A DNA stretch of 42,226 nucleotides from RGIG3009 sp045630285 (GCA_045630285.1 JAZQSX010000040.1:1-42226); one strand, 5' to 3'. Shown: positions 14,747-22,717, counted from the stretch's first letter. Numbers and translations are program-made. Notes: generated by a model not told the origin, from the sequence alone.

Positions 14747-15151
14747 ATGGATTACAATAAGAGACCGTATTTCTACGGCACCGGCCGCCGCAAGAAGTCT
14801 GTTGCTCGTGTGCGCCTGTACAACGGTACCGGCAACGTGACGATCAACGGCCGTGATATCAACGACTATTTTGGTCTGGAGACCCTGAAGGTCATCGTTC
14901 GTCAGCCCCTGGTTCTCACGGCGCTGACGGAGAAGTTCGACATTGAGTGCCGCGTTGCCGGCGGCGGTGTTACCGGTCAGGCCGGTGCGATCCGCCACGG
15001 TATCGCCCGTGCGCTGCTGCAGTATAACAGCGAAGAGCTGCGTCCGCAGCTGAAGAAGGCCGGGTTCCTGACCCGTGACCCGAGAATGAAGGAGCGTAAG
15101 AAGTACGGCTTGAAGGCCGCTCGTCGTGCGCCGCAGTTCTCCAAGCGCTGA
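14747..15151 (+). CDS. rpsI: 30S ribosomal protein S9
   Basis: A 134-residue small-subunit protein whose C-terminal tail contacts the P-site tRNA. The family ends in KAPQFSKR; here it ends RAPQFSKR, so the gene is complete. GTGRRKKSVARVRL near the start is also typical. The start ATG 14747 is placed eight bases after AAGGAGG; an in-frame ATG at 14729 overlaps the rplM stop and lies before that ribosome site, so it is rejected. Confidence 0.98.
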   Translation: MDYNKRPYFYGTGRRKKSVARVRLYNGTGNVTINGRDINDYFGLETLKVIVRQPLVLTALTEKFDIECRVAGGGVTGQAGAIRHGIARALLQYNSEELRPQLKKAGFLTRDPRMKERKKYGLKAARRAPQFSKR

Positions 15152-15170
15152 TTTTACAGTGTGCCAAACA

Positions 15171-15204
15171 AAACCGCCCTCGGATTTCCGAGGGCGGTTT
15201 TTTT
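15171..15204 (+). terminator. intrinsic terminator after rpsI
   Basis: A ten-pair GC-rich stem (15174-15183 with 15188-15197) flanked by AAA/TTT has a four-base loop and a tail of seven T. It ends the rplM-rpsI operon. Confidence 0.93.
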
Positions 15205-15225
15205 ATACAGTTTTATGCAAAAAGA

Positions 15226-15259
15226 AAACGAGCCGAACGGATATCCGTTCGGCTCGTTT
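15226..15259 (-). terminator. terminator of the small lipoprotein gene
   Basis: A perfect 34-base palindrome (15226-15242 with 15243-15259) is followed on the minus strand by a T-rich run. It lies 12 bases past the lipoprotein stop and faces the rpsI terminator. Confidence 0.85.
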
Positions 15260-15271
15260 GGGAAGATCGAA

Positions 15272-15484
15272 TTACATCAGATCTTCGAGATCCTCCAGAG
15301 CATCGTCCAGAGCCTCGAGGCCTTCCTGGCAATCGTCGCAGACATCAGCTTCAGCGCCCATGTACTCGATGGTGCTGCCGGGCTTTTCCTGCTGGCAGAT
15401 AGCGCACTTGACCTTGCTGCTGCAAGCAGTCAGCATGGTGACCATCAGAAGAACCAGAGCAACGATAGCGAGCAACTTTTTCAT
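15272..15484 (-). CDS. small lipoprotein with paired CxxC motifs
   Basis: A 70-residue secreted lipoprotein: KK, a hydrophobic core (4-18), and a lipobox ending LTAC with Cys21 as the expected lipidated residue. The mature part has CAIC (C27, C30) and CDDC (C49, C52), a spacing that suits a small zinc-ribbon or redox knuckle, then an acidic tail rich in Glu, Asp and Leu that could be helical. I do not recognise a named family. The gene has its own promoter, an AAGGTGG ribosome site and a strong terminator, which support a real gene. A metal-binding or thiol-disulfide role outside the membrane is possible. Confidence 0.8.
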   Translation of the reverse strand: MKKLLAIVALVLLMVTMLTACSSKVKCAICQQEKPGSTIEYMGAEADVCDDCQEGLEALDDALEDLEDLM

Positions 15485-15531
15485 AACAAAAAACCACCTT
15501 TTCTTTTTTTGAGAGTAACCCCTCTGTCATA

Positions 15532-15560
15532 AGGGTAGCACTTTATCCGGGAAAAGTCAA
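15532..15560 (-). promoter_or_regulatory. promoter of the small lipoprotein gene
   Basis: On the minus strand TTGACT (15555-15560) and TACCCT (15532-15537) are 17 bases apart. The -35 is strong, the -10 matches three of six. Confidence 0.55.
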
Positions 15561-15616
15561 CCGTTTTCTGCAAAAAAATGCATTTTTTATGTAACAAGAT
15601 TGTAAAAAACTTGCGG

Positions 15617-15645
15617 TTGTAACTTGACTTATAATATGTTATAAT
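15617..15645 (+). promoter_or_regulatory. probable promoter of the desulfurase-sortase-thiI-cinA operon
   Basis: TTGTAA (15617-15622) and a perfect TATAAT (15640-15645) are 17 bases apart. A second TATAAT at 15630-15635 has no well-spaced -35. The region is very AT-rich compared with the genes around it. Confidence 0.6.
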
Positions 15646-15693
15646 AAGTTGATTATAAAGGGGAGTGTGCCCATTTGGAAGGAGGGAATCGTC

Positions 15694-16827
15694 GTGGCGT
15701 ATTTTGACAACAGCGCTACCACGGCGGTATGTGACGCAGCCGTCGCACGAATGATGCGTGTGATGACTGAGGTGTACGGCAATCCTTCTTCGCTGCACAC
15801 GATGGGTGTCCGTGCTGAGCAGGAGTTGGCCCGGGCCCGCTCCGAGGTAGCGGCGCTTGTTGGTGTCAAACCGGAGCAGCTGGTCTTTACAAGCGGCGGC
15901 ACCGAGGCGAACAACCTGGCGATTTTGGGGGCGGCCGCCGCTTTGCATCGTCGACCGCACGTAGCGGTGACCACGGCGGTGGAGCATCCTTCGGTTGCGG
16001 CGTGCTTCGATGCGCTGGAACAGCAGGGTTGGACGGTTACTCGGGTAAAGCCCAACGCCGACGGCACCGTTTTTCCGGAGCAGGTGGCGGCGGCGGTTAC
16101 CGAGGACACCACGCTGGTAAGCGTGATGACGGTCAACAACGAAACGGGAGCGCGCTTTGACATTCCGTCCATGGTAGCGGCGGTCAAAGCACGTGCCCCA
16201 CAAGCGATAGTTCACACCGACGCCGTGCAGGCAGCAGGAAAGCTGACGATCAAGGCGGAGCGCTGGGGCGTGGATCTGCTGTCGGTCAGCTCGCACAAGC
16301 TGCACGGGCCCAAGGGGTGCGGTGCGCTGTACGTTCGCAAAGGCGTGCGTTTGTTGCCTCGTCAGCTTGGCGGCGGGCAGGAAAAGGGTGTGCGCAGCGG
16401 CACGGAGGCGGTGCCAGCTATCGTGGGATTCGGCTCCGCTGCGGCGGCATTGCCGTCGGTTGAGGCGCAGCAGGAAAAGCACACGGCATTACGTGAGGCG
16501 CTGATGCGTGAGCTGGCATCGCTTTCGGACGTGCGGTGGCATTTGCCGCAGGACGGCGTGCCGTATATCGTACATTTGTCGATTCCCGGTATTCGCAGTG
16601 AGACGTTGCTCCATTTTTTGGCCGCACGGGACATTTACGTTTCCTCCGGCTCGGCGTGCTCCAAGGGAAAGCATAGCACGGTGCTGGAAGCGATGGGTCT
16701 GCCGGCAGAGGAGATCGATTCGTCGCTGCGGATCAGTTTTTGCTTTGAAAACACAGAGGATGAGGTGCGGGCGTTAGCACAAGCTTTGCGGGATGCGGCG
16801 GAAACGCTGCAAAGGAGGCGCAAATGA
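15694..16827 (+). CDS. cysteine desulfurase (NifS/IscS type, paired with ThiI)
   Basis: This 377-residue pyridoxal-phosphate enzyme removes sulfur from cysteine as a persulfide. The pyridoxal lysine is K202 (SSHKLHGPKG) and the sulfur-carrying cysteine is C322 in SSGSACSKGKHS; AYFDNSATT at the start is diagnostic. The start is GTG 15694, seven bases after AAGGAGGG. A longer frame from TTG 15649 would begin inside the promoter region. The next gene overlaps by four bases (ATGA), and thiI lies one gene further on. In Firmicutes a dedicated desulfurase next to ThiI supplies sulfur for 4-thiouridine in tRNA, so this is the likely job. No IscU scaffold gene is adjacent. Confidence 0.95.
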   Translation: MAYFDNSATTAVCDAAVARMMRVMTEVYGNPSSLHTMGVRAEQELARARSEVAALVGVKPEQLVFTSGGTEANNLAILGAAAALHRRPHVAVTTAVEHPSVAACFDALEQQGWTVTRVKPNADGTVFPEQVAAAVTEDTTLVSVMTVNNETGARFDIPSMVAAVKARAPQAIVHTDAVQAAGKLTIKAERWGVDLLSVSSHKLHGPKGCGALYVRKGVRLLPRQLGGGQEKGVRSGTEAVPAIVGFGSAAAALPSVEAQQEKHTALREALMRELASLSDVRWHLPQDGVPYIVHLSIPGIRSETLLHFLAARDIYVSSGSACSKGKHSTVLEAMGLPAEEIDSSLRISFCFENTEDEVRALAQALRDAAETLQRRRK

Positions 16828-17852
16828 ATCGTTTGAAGAAAATTGGGGTTGCCGTCGGGGCGTGGATCGTACGGGTGCTGCGCGGATTGGTGCCGCTCCG
16901 TGGCGACAGCCGACGGGAAATGGTGCGAAAGATCGCTTTTTTGACGGCACTGACGGTGTTCCTCTGCTCGGGATATTACCTGGCCGATGAGCTGTATCTG
17001 CAGCCGCTGCATACGCAGGAGGTAAATAACTCCTTGAAGGAGCTGTACCTTTACGGTGAAAGCGATGACATCGACGAGGAGGATATTCCCAAGGATGTGG
17101 TGTATCCGGAGGGCCTCAAGGATGAGTTTAAGCCGTTGTATGCCTTGAATCCTGAGGTGCAGGCGTGGCTGTCCTTTAAGACAACGGGCGCAAAGGACCT
17201 GTTTGAGGGAACGGTGAACAATCCGGTTGTGCAGGCGACCGACGACGACAAGTATCTCGATATTGATTTTTTGGGCGACAAGGACAAGGCGGGAACGCTG
17301 TTCTTCGATTCCCATAACGATCTGAGCAACTGGGATGAGGAGCGACACCTGGTCATTTACGGGCACAACCTGAAAAGTGGACTGATGTTTTCCAAGTTCA
17401 ACCTGTTGGTGGATCCCAACGTCCAGCGGGCACGTACGCTGGAAACGCTGACGCTGGACAACGCCTACGGTGAAACGGTGACGTACAAGGTGTTTGCCGT
17501 GATGGTCATTGATGCGAAGCCACCCAAAGGCGCCGGATTCAATTATATCAATACCGAGTTTACGAGCGATAAGGCGTTTTTATCCTTTGTGAATCGCGTT
17601 AGAGATCGCTCGTTGTATGATTTCGGCGACGTGGATGTGACGGCGGAGGATCAGCTGCTCACGCTGTCCACCTGTAGTAACAAGAAGGATACCACGCTGG
17701 AAGACGGGCGCACGGTGATCGTGGCACGCCGCCTGCGTGATGGCGAGACGGCGGACGTAGATTCCTCCAAGACGGTGATCAACGAGGACGTCGTGATGCC
17801 CAAAATGTGGTACATCAACAACGAAAAACCGTTGCCGTCGGTGTATCAATGA
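16824..17852 (+). CDS. class B sortase with intact catalytic residues
   Basis: A 342-residue transpeptidase that would sit outside the membrane, held by an N-terminal helix (about 37-54). Class B sortase features are present: H181 in LVIYGHNLKSGLMF, C284 in LTLSTCSNK, and the Arg at 302/303 (VARRLR). Such enzymes join proteins with an NPxTN-like or related signal to the cell wall or pilus. No protein with a visible sorting signal is encoded in the window. It overlaps the desulfurase gene (ATGA) and precedes thiI by 20 bases, an odd place for a sortase. Its C-terminal region (VVMPKMW after the domain) matches the sortase-like part of the CinA fusion protein downstream (VVMPSAW), so the two are paralogues. 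Confidence 0.93.
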   Translation: MNRLKKIGVAVGAWIVRVLRGLVPLRGDSRREMVRKIAFLTALTVFLCSGYYLADELYLQPLHTQEVNNSLKELYLYGESDDIDEEDIPKDVVYPEGLKDEFKPLYALNPEVQAWLSFKTTGAKDLFEGTVNNPVVQATDDDKYLDIDFLGDKDKAGTLFFDSHNDLSNWDEERHLVIYGHNLKSGLMFSKFNLLVDPNVQRARTLETLTLDNAYGETVTYKVFAVMVIDAKPPKGAGFNYINTEFTSDKAFLSFVNRVRDRSLYDFGDVDVTAEDQLLTLSTCSNKKDTTLEDGRTVIVARRLRDGETADVDSSKTVINEDVVMPKMWYINNEKPLPSVYQ

Positions 17853-17872
17853 TCTCACAAAGGAGAAACAGC

Positions 17873-19042
17873 ATGGCAAAGGAAGTAATCCTGATTAAAA
17901 ACGGCGAGCTGGCGTTGAAGGGCTTGAATCGCAGCACGTTTGAAGAGGTTTTGATCAAAAACCTGCGGTGGCGGCTGAAGCCGCTTGGTGCGTTTACCTT
18001 CCGCAAGGCACAGTCGACCATTTATATTGAGCCGCAGGACGAAACGGTGGACTGGGATGAAGTCAGCGACCGTGTGGCGAAGGTGTTTGGTATTTCGGCG
18101 TTTTCGAGAGCACGGGTGACGGAAAAAGATATCGTCGCTATCAAAGAGACGGCGGCTGAGTACCTGAAAGATGCTTTGCGCGGCGCAAAGACGTTTAAGG
18201 TGGAGGCTAAACGTGCCGATAAGAGGTTTCCGCTGACTTCGCCGCAGCTGTGCGCACAGGTGGGCGAGTATTTGCTGGAGCAATATCCGCATCTGACGGT
18301 GGATGTACACTCCCCCGAAGTAACGGTGTGGGTGGAGATCCGTGATTTTGCCGCCTATGTACACGGTCCGCAGCTTGCCGGTGCGGGCGGCATGCCGGTT
18401 GGTACGGGCGGCAAGGCGGCGATCCTGCTTTCGGGCGGTATCGACTCGCCGGTGGCGGCGTATATGATGGCGAAGCGAGGCATTGAGCTTGCTGCCGTGC
18501 ATTTTGCCTCGCCTCCGTATACTAGCGAGCGTGCGGAGCTGAAGGTGAAGATGCTGCTGCAGCAGGTGGGGGAATATGCAGGTCACACAACACTGTACAT
18601 CGTGCCGTTCACCCGCATTCAGGAGGAGATCGGCAAGCACTGTCCTGAGGAGCTGTTCACACTGATCATGCGGCGGTTTATGATGAAGATCGCCTCCCGT
18701 ATTGCCGAGGATAAAGGCTGCGGTGCACTGATCACGGGCGAAAGCGTGGGTCAGGTGGCAAGCCAGACCATTGGCGCCTTGCAATGTACCGATGCAGTGG
18801 CGACCCTGCCGGTATTCCGTCCGGTAATCGGTATGGATAAAGAGGAAATTATTGCGATCGCACGGCGTATCGGCACGTTTGAAACGTCGATCCAGCCGTA
18901 TGAGGATTGCTGTACGGTATTTACACCCCGTCATCCCCGCACACGGCCTCGTGTGGCGGAGTTGGAGCAGGCGGAGGAGCGGTTGCCGGTTGACGAGCTG
19001 ATCGAAGAAGCAATCGCCGGCGTGCGCACGGAGCGGATGTAA
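17873..19042 (+). CDS. thiI: tRNA 4-thiouridine synthase ThiI (no rhodanese domain)
   Basis: This 389-residue enzyme adenylates U8 of tRNA and inserts sulfur to give 4-thiouridine. It has an N-terminal ferredoxin-like region and THUMP domain (about 1-165), then a PP-loop ATPase domain with SGGIDS at 187-192. The C-terminal rhodanese domain of E. coli ThiI is absent, as is usual in Gram-positive bacteria, where a partner desulfurase supplies sulfur; that partner is two genes upstream. The start ATG 17873 follows AAAGGAG; a frame reaching back to 17807 would overlap the sortase gene and lacks a ribosome site. Confidence 0.95.
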   Translation: MAKEVILIKNGELALKGLNRSTFEEVLIKNLRWRLKPLGAFTFRKAQSTIYIEPQDETVDWDEVSDRVAKVFGISAFSRARVTEKDIVAIKETAAEYLKDALRGAKTFKVEAKRADKRFPLTSPQLCAQVGEYLLEQYPHLTVDVHSPEVTVWVEIRDFAAYVHGPQLAGAGGMPVGTGGKAAILLSGGIDSPVAAYMMAKRGIELAAVHFASPPYTSERAELKVKMLLQQVGEYAGHTTLYIVPFTRIQEEIGKHCPEELFTLIMRRFMMKIASRIAEDKGCGALITGESVGQVASQTIGALQCTDAVATLPVFRPVIGMDKEEIIAIARRIGTFETSIQPYEDCCTVFTPRHPRTRPRVAELEQAEERLPVDELIEEAIAGVRTERM

Positions 19043-19077
19043 GACCGCTGGATTTTACGACAAAGGTGGCGAGATCT

Positions 19078-22000
19078 ATGAACGCAGAAATACTGACCGT
19101 CGGAACGGAGCTGCTGCTTGGCGACATTCTTAATTCAAACAGCCAGTTTCTGTCCCGTGAATTGGCGGTCTACGGTATTGACACGCTCTATCAGTCCACG
19201 GTGGGTGACAACCGGGAACGGTTGGAAAACGCAGTGGCTTTGGCGTTGTCGCGTTGCGATATCGTTGTTCTTACCGGTGGACTCGGGCCGACCGAGGATG
19301 ACCTGACCCGCGAAACGGTGGCGAAGGCGTTGGAGCTTCCGCTTGTGCTGCACGAGGAAAGCGACGAGCGTATCCGAGCGTATTTCCAAAGCACGGGCAA
19401 GGAATATACCGAAAACAATCGCAAGCAGGCAATGCTGCCCGAAGGGTGTACGGTGTTCCAGAACGACCACGGTACGGCTCCGGGTTGTGCTGTCGAAAAG
19501 GACGGTAAGCACGTCGTGATGCTCCCCGGACCTCCCAAAGAGCTGATTCCGATGTTCTTGGGGTATGTTGCGCCGTTTTTGCAACAATTTTCCGGTGAAA
19601 CGATTCGTTCTCACACAGTGGGGGTGTTTGGCATCCCCGAGGCGGCGATCGACGAGCGGTTGAGTGACTTGATGGAGAGCAGCAATCCCACGGTGGCACC
19701 GTACGCCAAGGACGGTGAGGTTCAGCTGCGTGTTACCGCCAAGGCGGCGAGCGAAAAAGAGGCAGACGAGCTGTGCCGTCCGGTGATCGAGGAGATCCGT
19801 GAGCGGCTGGGTGCGGCTGTGTACGGTGTGGACACCGGCGGTCTTGCCAAGCTGGTCGTAGAAAAGCTGAAAGAACGCAATAAGAAAATTGCGACAGCCG
19901 AATCCTGCACGGCGGGACTATTGTCCGGCAAGTTGACGGACGTTCCCGGTGTGTCGCAGGTGTTTGAGTGCGGTATTGCCGCCTATTCTCCGGAAATTAA
20001 GCATCAGGTGCTTGGCGTTCCGGAATCTATTTTGGAAGCACAAGGTACTGTGTCCCCTGACGTTGCGGGTGCGATGGCGGTGGGCGCCCGTCGGGTCGGC
20101 GGCGCTGATATCGGCATTGGCATCACCGGTGTTGCGGGGCCGGATCCCAGCGAGGGAAAAGAGGTCGGCACGGTCTACGTGGCGTTGGCCGACGAGCGCC
20201 GTGTCTGGGCGAAGCGTATTTTTACCGGCGGCGATATTAAGGATCGTGAGCAGATCCGCAATGCAGCAACGCTGTATGCGTTGGATATGACTCGCCGCTA
20301 CCTGGATGCCTATCCCGGTGTTATGGCGGGCGGTCAGCCGCTGAGAAAGGCGGCACAGCCGGTGCCCGTCACCCCGCACACCGCTAAACCGACGATGCGG
20401 GGTCACCACTGGATCTGGTTGTCGCTGATTTTGGTGTTGCTGGTTGCGCTGTTTGTGTGGGGGTACGATATTTTGAATCTCGCAGGACACGACAGCGACA
20501 ACGAGGAGATCAAGGACGTTTACCATCAGGGTGCTGATTGGCCCGGCCTGAACGACGTGGAGCCGGGATCTGTCAAGTATCCCGACGGTATACTCTCGCA
20601 ATTTGTCGGATTGTACAGCATCAACGACGATGTGCGTGGCTGGCTGATCGTAGATGATACGGCGATCAATCACCCTGTGGTCGTCAATCCGTCCGAAGGA
20701 TACTATAACGGACGTGATTTTTACGAAGAAACGTCGATTTTTGGCACCTTGCACATCGAGCAGGGGACGAAGATCGAGGCGCAGGAGCCGAATCGCTCCT
20801 TGGTGATTTACGGCAACAATACGCAAAGTGGACGCATGTTCTCGGATTTGGCGGGATATACGGAGCTTTCGTATCTTAAAACGCATCCTACGATCGAGTT
20901 CAATACGCTGTACCGTGAAAACGACTATAAGGTGTTTGCAGTGGTGCTGGTGCAGGACGGCGATGAGTCTGAAGAGGCCTTTGATTACACGGTCGACGAC
21001 TTTGAGGACGAAGAAGCATTCCTGGATTACGTAGCACAGCTGCGGCTGCGGTCACTGTTTGATACGCCGGTGGATATTCAGGAGGGTGACGACCTGCTTC
21101 TGCTGACCACCCCCATTGAGTACAGCTTTAACGATGCCCGTATCGTGGTGGCGGCACGGCGTGTGCGCACTAACGAGGAAAAGGAAAACGATTTGTCCAA
21201 GGCACGTGTCAACAAGACGGTCGTCATGCCGTCGGCGTGGCAGGATATACACGGCTCAGAGCCGACGACACCGTCGTCAACGGCCACGACCACCACGAAG
21301 AAGCCGACGACCACCACGAAGAAGCCGACGACCACGACCACCACGATGAACGAGGAGCCGGATTCCTTGGTCGGTGAGACGACTACGATGAACAGCACAA
21401 CGACTACCTCCCGCCCGACGGTAACACGACCGTCTGATTCGGATAATGACAAGCCGGCAACCCCGCCGGCGGAAGGAACGGTGCAGGGAACGGTTTCGGA
21501 ATACGAGGTCATGAGCTACTTCGTCTTGAAGAACACGGCCAATACCACCGACGATCTGAAGGGTGAGGACGGATTTGTGCGCCCTACCACCAAAGAGGAG
21601 CTGCAGCGCCTTGTGGCGCAGATCGTCAAATCGGAGTTGGGTTCGGCGTCGACGATGATCAAGTCGACGGAAGCACAAAAAGCGCACGCAGTGGCGTCAT
21701 ATACCTATGTCCTGTGGTATAACGTCAACTACAACAAGCCGTACGTGTGTACCTTGAAGCCGTTGGACATCAAAAAATCCGCGACCGACAAAAAGATCTA
21801 CGACGCCGTGGGTGACGTGCTTGGCGTGAAGCTGCTGGATCTGTCCAAGGCGACCCTCGAAAAGCAGTTCTGTTCGACTTCCTACTTTGCCGCAAGCGGC
21901 GGGTATACTGCCTCCAGCAACAAGGTGTGGAGCGGTACGCTGCCGTATGCGCAAAGTGTGATCAGCAAGTATGACAACGCCGCCAGCTATGCAAAATATG

Positions 22001-22506
22001 GAGGCACCGGTAAGTTTGAAGAGACAAAGACGTTCACCCGTGATGAGCTGTATACGGAGATCCGTGAGTGGATGCAGAAAAATGTGCTGGATAAGTATGA
22101 TAACTACAAGGTGCCGGAGGATCAGTTCCAGACGGCAAGCGGCACCGCACCGCTTCGGGTCCTCTCCTACGACGGTGACGGTTCGGCGGGTTCCGGTGAT
22201 GCGTGGAACTTTGTGTTCCACACCAATTTCTACTACGTAGACGCCCGTGGTAACAAAAAGCCGCTGACGGGGCACAATATCCGTTCAGCACTGGGGCTCC
22301 GTTCGCATGCGTTCCGTGTATCGTACGATGCGGCTACTGACACCGTTTCCATTACCACCCAGGGCTGGGGACACGGTGTGGGTCTTAGCCAGATGGGCGC
22401 TGTCGGCTACGCCAACGAGGAAGGCTGGAATTACGTGCAGATCCTCCGCCATTACTATTCGGTGACGGATGAGTCTAAGCATCAGCTGGTGACGCCAATT
22501 TGGTAA
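19078..22506 (+). CDS. cinA: CinA / pseudo-sortase / SpoIID-like fusion protein
   Basis: A 1142-residue protein in one uninterrupted frame. Residues 1-170 are the MoaB-like domain of CinA (VGTELLLGD, GGLGPTEDD); 255-412 are the PncC-like NMN deamidase domain (TAESCTAG, AAYS, GITGVAGP). A Pro-rich stretch leads to a membrane helix (444-462), so CinA should be cytosolic and the rest outside. Residues 480-725 are a class B sortase domain with catalytic His replaced by N580 (YGNN) and Cys by P679 (LLTTPI); the Arg at 694 remains. A Thr-rich linker (728-785) leads to a SpoIID/LytB-like domain (about 805-1142) with the likely catalytic E853 (KSELG), AHAVASYTY and GWGHGVGLSQMGA. Start: ATG 19078 after AAAGGTGG. 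Internal ATGs at 20323 and 20395 have no ribosome site, so a separate downstream gene is unlikely. Last gene of the operon. Confidence 0.93.
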   Translation: MNAEILTVGTELLLGDILNSNSQFLSRELAVYGIDTLYQSTVGDNRERLENAVALALSRCDIVVLTGGLGPTEDDLTRETVAKALELPLVLHEESDERIRAYFQSTGKEYTENNRKQAMLPEGCTVFQNDHGTAPGCAVEKDGKHVVMLPGPPKELIPMFLGYVAPFLQQFSGETIRSHTVGVFGIPEAAIDERLSDLMESSNPTVAPYAKDGEVQLRVTAKAASEKEADELCRPVIEEIRERLGAAVYGVDTGGLAKLVVEKLKERNKKIATAESCTAGLLSGKLTDVPGVSQVFECGIAAYSPEIKHQVLGVPESILEAQGTVSPDVAGAMAVGARRVGGADIGIGITGVAGPDPSEGKEVGTVYVALADERRVWAKRIFTGGDIKDREQIRNAATLYALDMTRRYLDAYPGVMAGGQPLRKAAQPVPVTPHTAKPTMRGHHWIWLSLILVLLVALFVWGYDILNLAGHDSDNEEIKDVYHQGADWPGLNDVEPGSVKYPDGILSQFVGLYSINDDVRGWLIVDDTAINHPVVVNPSEGYYNGRDFYEETSIFGTLHIEQGTKIEAQEPNRSLVIYGNNTQSGRMFSDLAGYTELSYLKTHPTIEFNTLYRENDYKVFAVVLVQDGDESEEAFDYTVDDFEDEEAFLDYVAQLRLRSLFDTPVDIQEGDDLLLLTTPIEYSFNDARIVVAARRVRTNEEKENDLSKARVNKTVVMPSAWQDIHGSEPTTPSSTATTTTKKPTTTTKKPTTTTTTMNEEPDSLVGETTTMNSTTTTSRPTVTRPSDSDNDKPATPPAEGTVQGTVSEYEVMSYFVLKNTANTTDDLKGEDGFVRPTTKEELQRLVAQIVKSELGSASTMIKSTEAQKAHAVASYTYVLWYNVNYNKPYVCTLKPLDIKKSATDKKIYDAVGDVLGVKLLDLSKATLEKQFCSTSYFAASGGYTASSNKVWSGTLPYAQSVISKYDNAASYAKYGGTGKFEETKTFTRDELYTEIREWMQKNVLDKYDNYKVPEDQFQTASGTAPLRVLSYDGDGSAGSGDAWNFVFHTNFYYVDARGNKKPLTGHNIRSALGLRSHAFRVSYDAATDTVSITTQGWGHGVGLSQMGAVGYANEEGWNYVQILRHYYSVTDESKHQLVTPIW
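21286..21327 (+). repeat. two perfect 21-bp repeats in the Thr-rich linker
   Basis: The 21-bp unit at 21286-21306 is repeated exactly at 21307-21327 and encodes the seven-residue unit TTTTKKP; a partial third copy follows. This is the cell-wall-spanning linker between the pseudo-sortase and SpoIID-like parts of the fusion protein. Its length may vary between strains by slippage. Confidence 0.9.
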
Positions 22507-22513
22507 TTTCCTC

Positions 22514-22542
22514 TTGACAACAGCGCTTTAGTGTGCTATAGT
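22514..22542 (+). promoter_or_regulatory. sigma-A promoter of the aromatic operon
   Basis: A consensus TTGACA (22514-22519) and TATAGT (22537-22542) are 17 bases apart. It begins seven bases after the stop codon of the CinA fusion gene, with no terminator between, so some read-through into the leader is possible. Confidence 0.9.
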
Positions 22543-22572
22543 GGTTGCAATCCGTAAAGATAGGTGTTTCTT

Positions 22573-22665
22573 ATGAGCAAGCATATCTTCACAGCAGCAT
22601 ATGCCTACTTTTACTTTTACTTTTGCCTTAGCAACAAGAGTAAGAGTGCTTTCTGCTGCCGGTAA
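22573..22665 (+). CDS. Phe/Tyr-rich leader peptide of the aromatic operon
   Basis: A 30-codon reading frame from ATG 22573 to TAA 22663-22665, preceded by a modest AGGTG ribosome site six bases upstream. Its middle reads AYAYFYFYFC: codons at 22600-22623 include TAT, then TAC TTT three times in alternation. Phe and Tyr are the end products of the operon. There are no Trp codons. The 5' arm of a possible antiterminator (22648-22656) lies in the last codons of the peptide, so a ribosome stalled at the aromatic codons would leave it free and one at the stop codon would cover it. This is the classic leader-peptide attenuation layout. Confidence 0.87.
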   Translation: MSKHIFTAAYAYFYFYFCLSNKSKSAFCCR

Positions 22666-22717
22666 TTTGAAGGTGTGACACCTTTTAAACCCTGTTATTC
22701 AGGCCCGCAGTGAAAGC
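22648..22717 (+). promoter_or_regulatory. candidate antiterminator of the aromatic attenuator
   Basis: GCTTTC-TGC (22648-22656) can pair with GAAAGC (22712-22717) and GCA (22707-22709), leaving a two-base bulge (22710-22711). This nine-pair structure uses the loop and the 5' stem of the terminator at 22700-22727, so both cannot form together. A small hairpin AAGGTG/CACCTT (22670-22684) lies between and may act as a pause or protector element. Pairing was found by eye, not by energy calculation. Confidence 0.65.

Noticed and set aside
20323..20397. A possible separate gene for the sortase-SpoIID part starting at ATG 20323 or 20395
   Set aside because: Neither ATG has a purine-rich ribosome site upstream and the frame is continuous with CinA, so a single fused protein is the simpler reading.
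21286..21350. Short tandem repeats that could suggest a CRISPR-like array
   Set aside because: The repeats are in-frame coding units for TTTTKKP within a Thr-rich linker, with no spacers.
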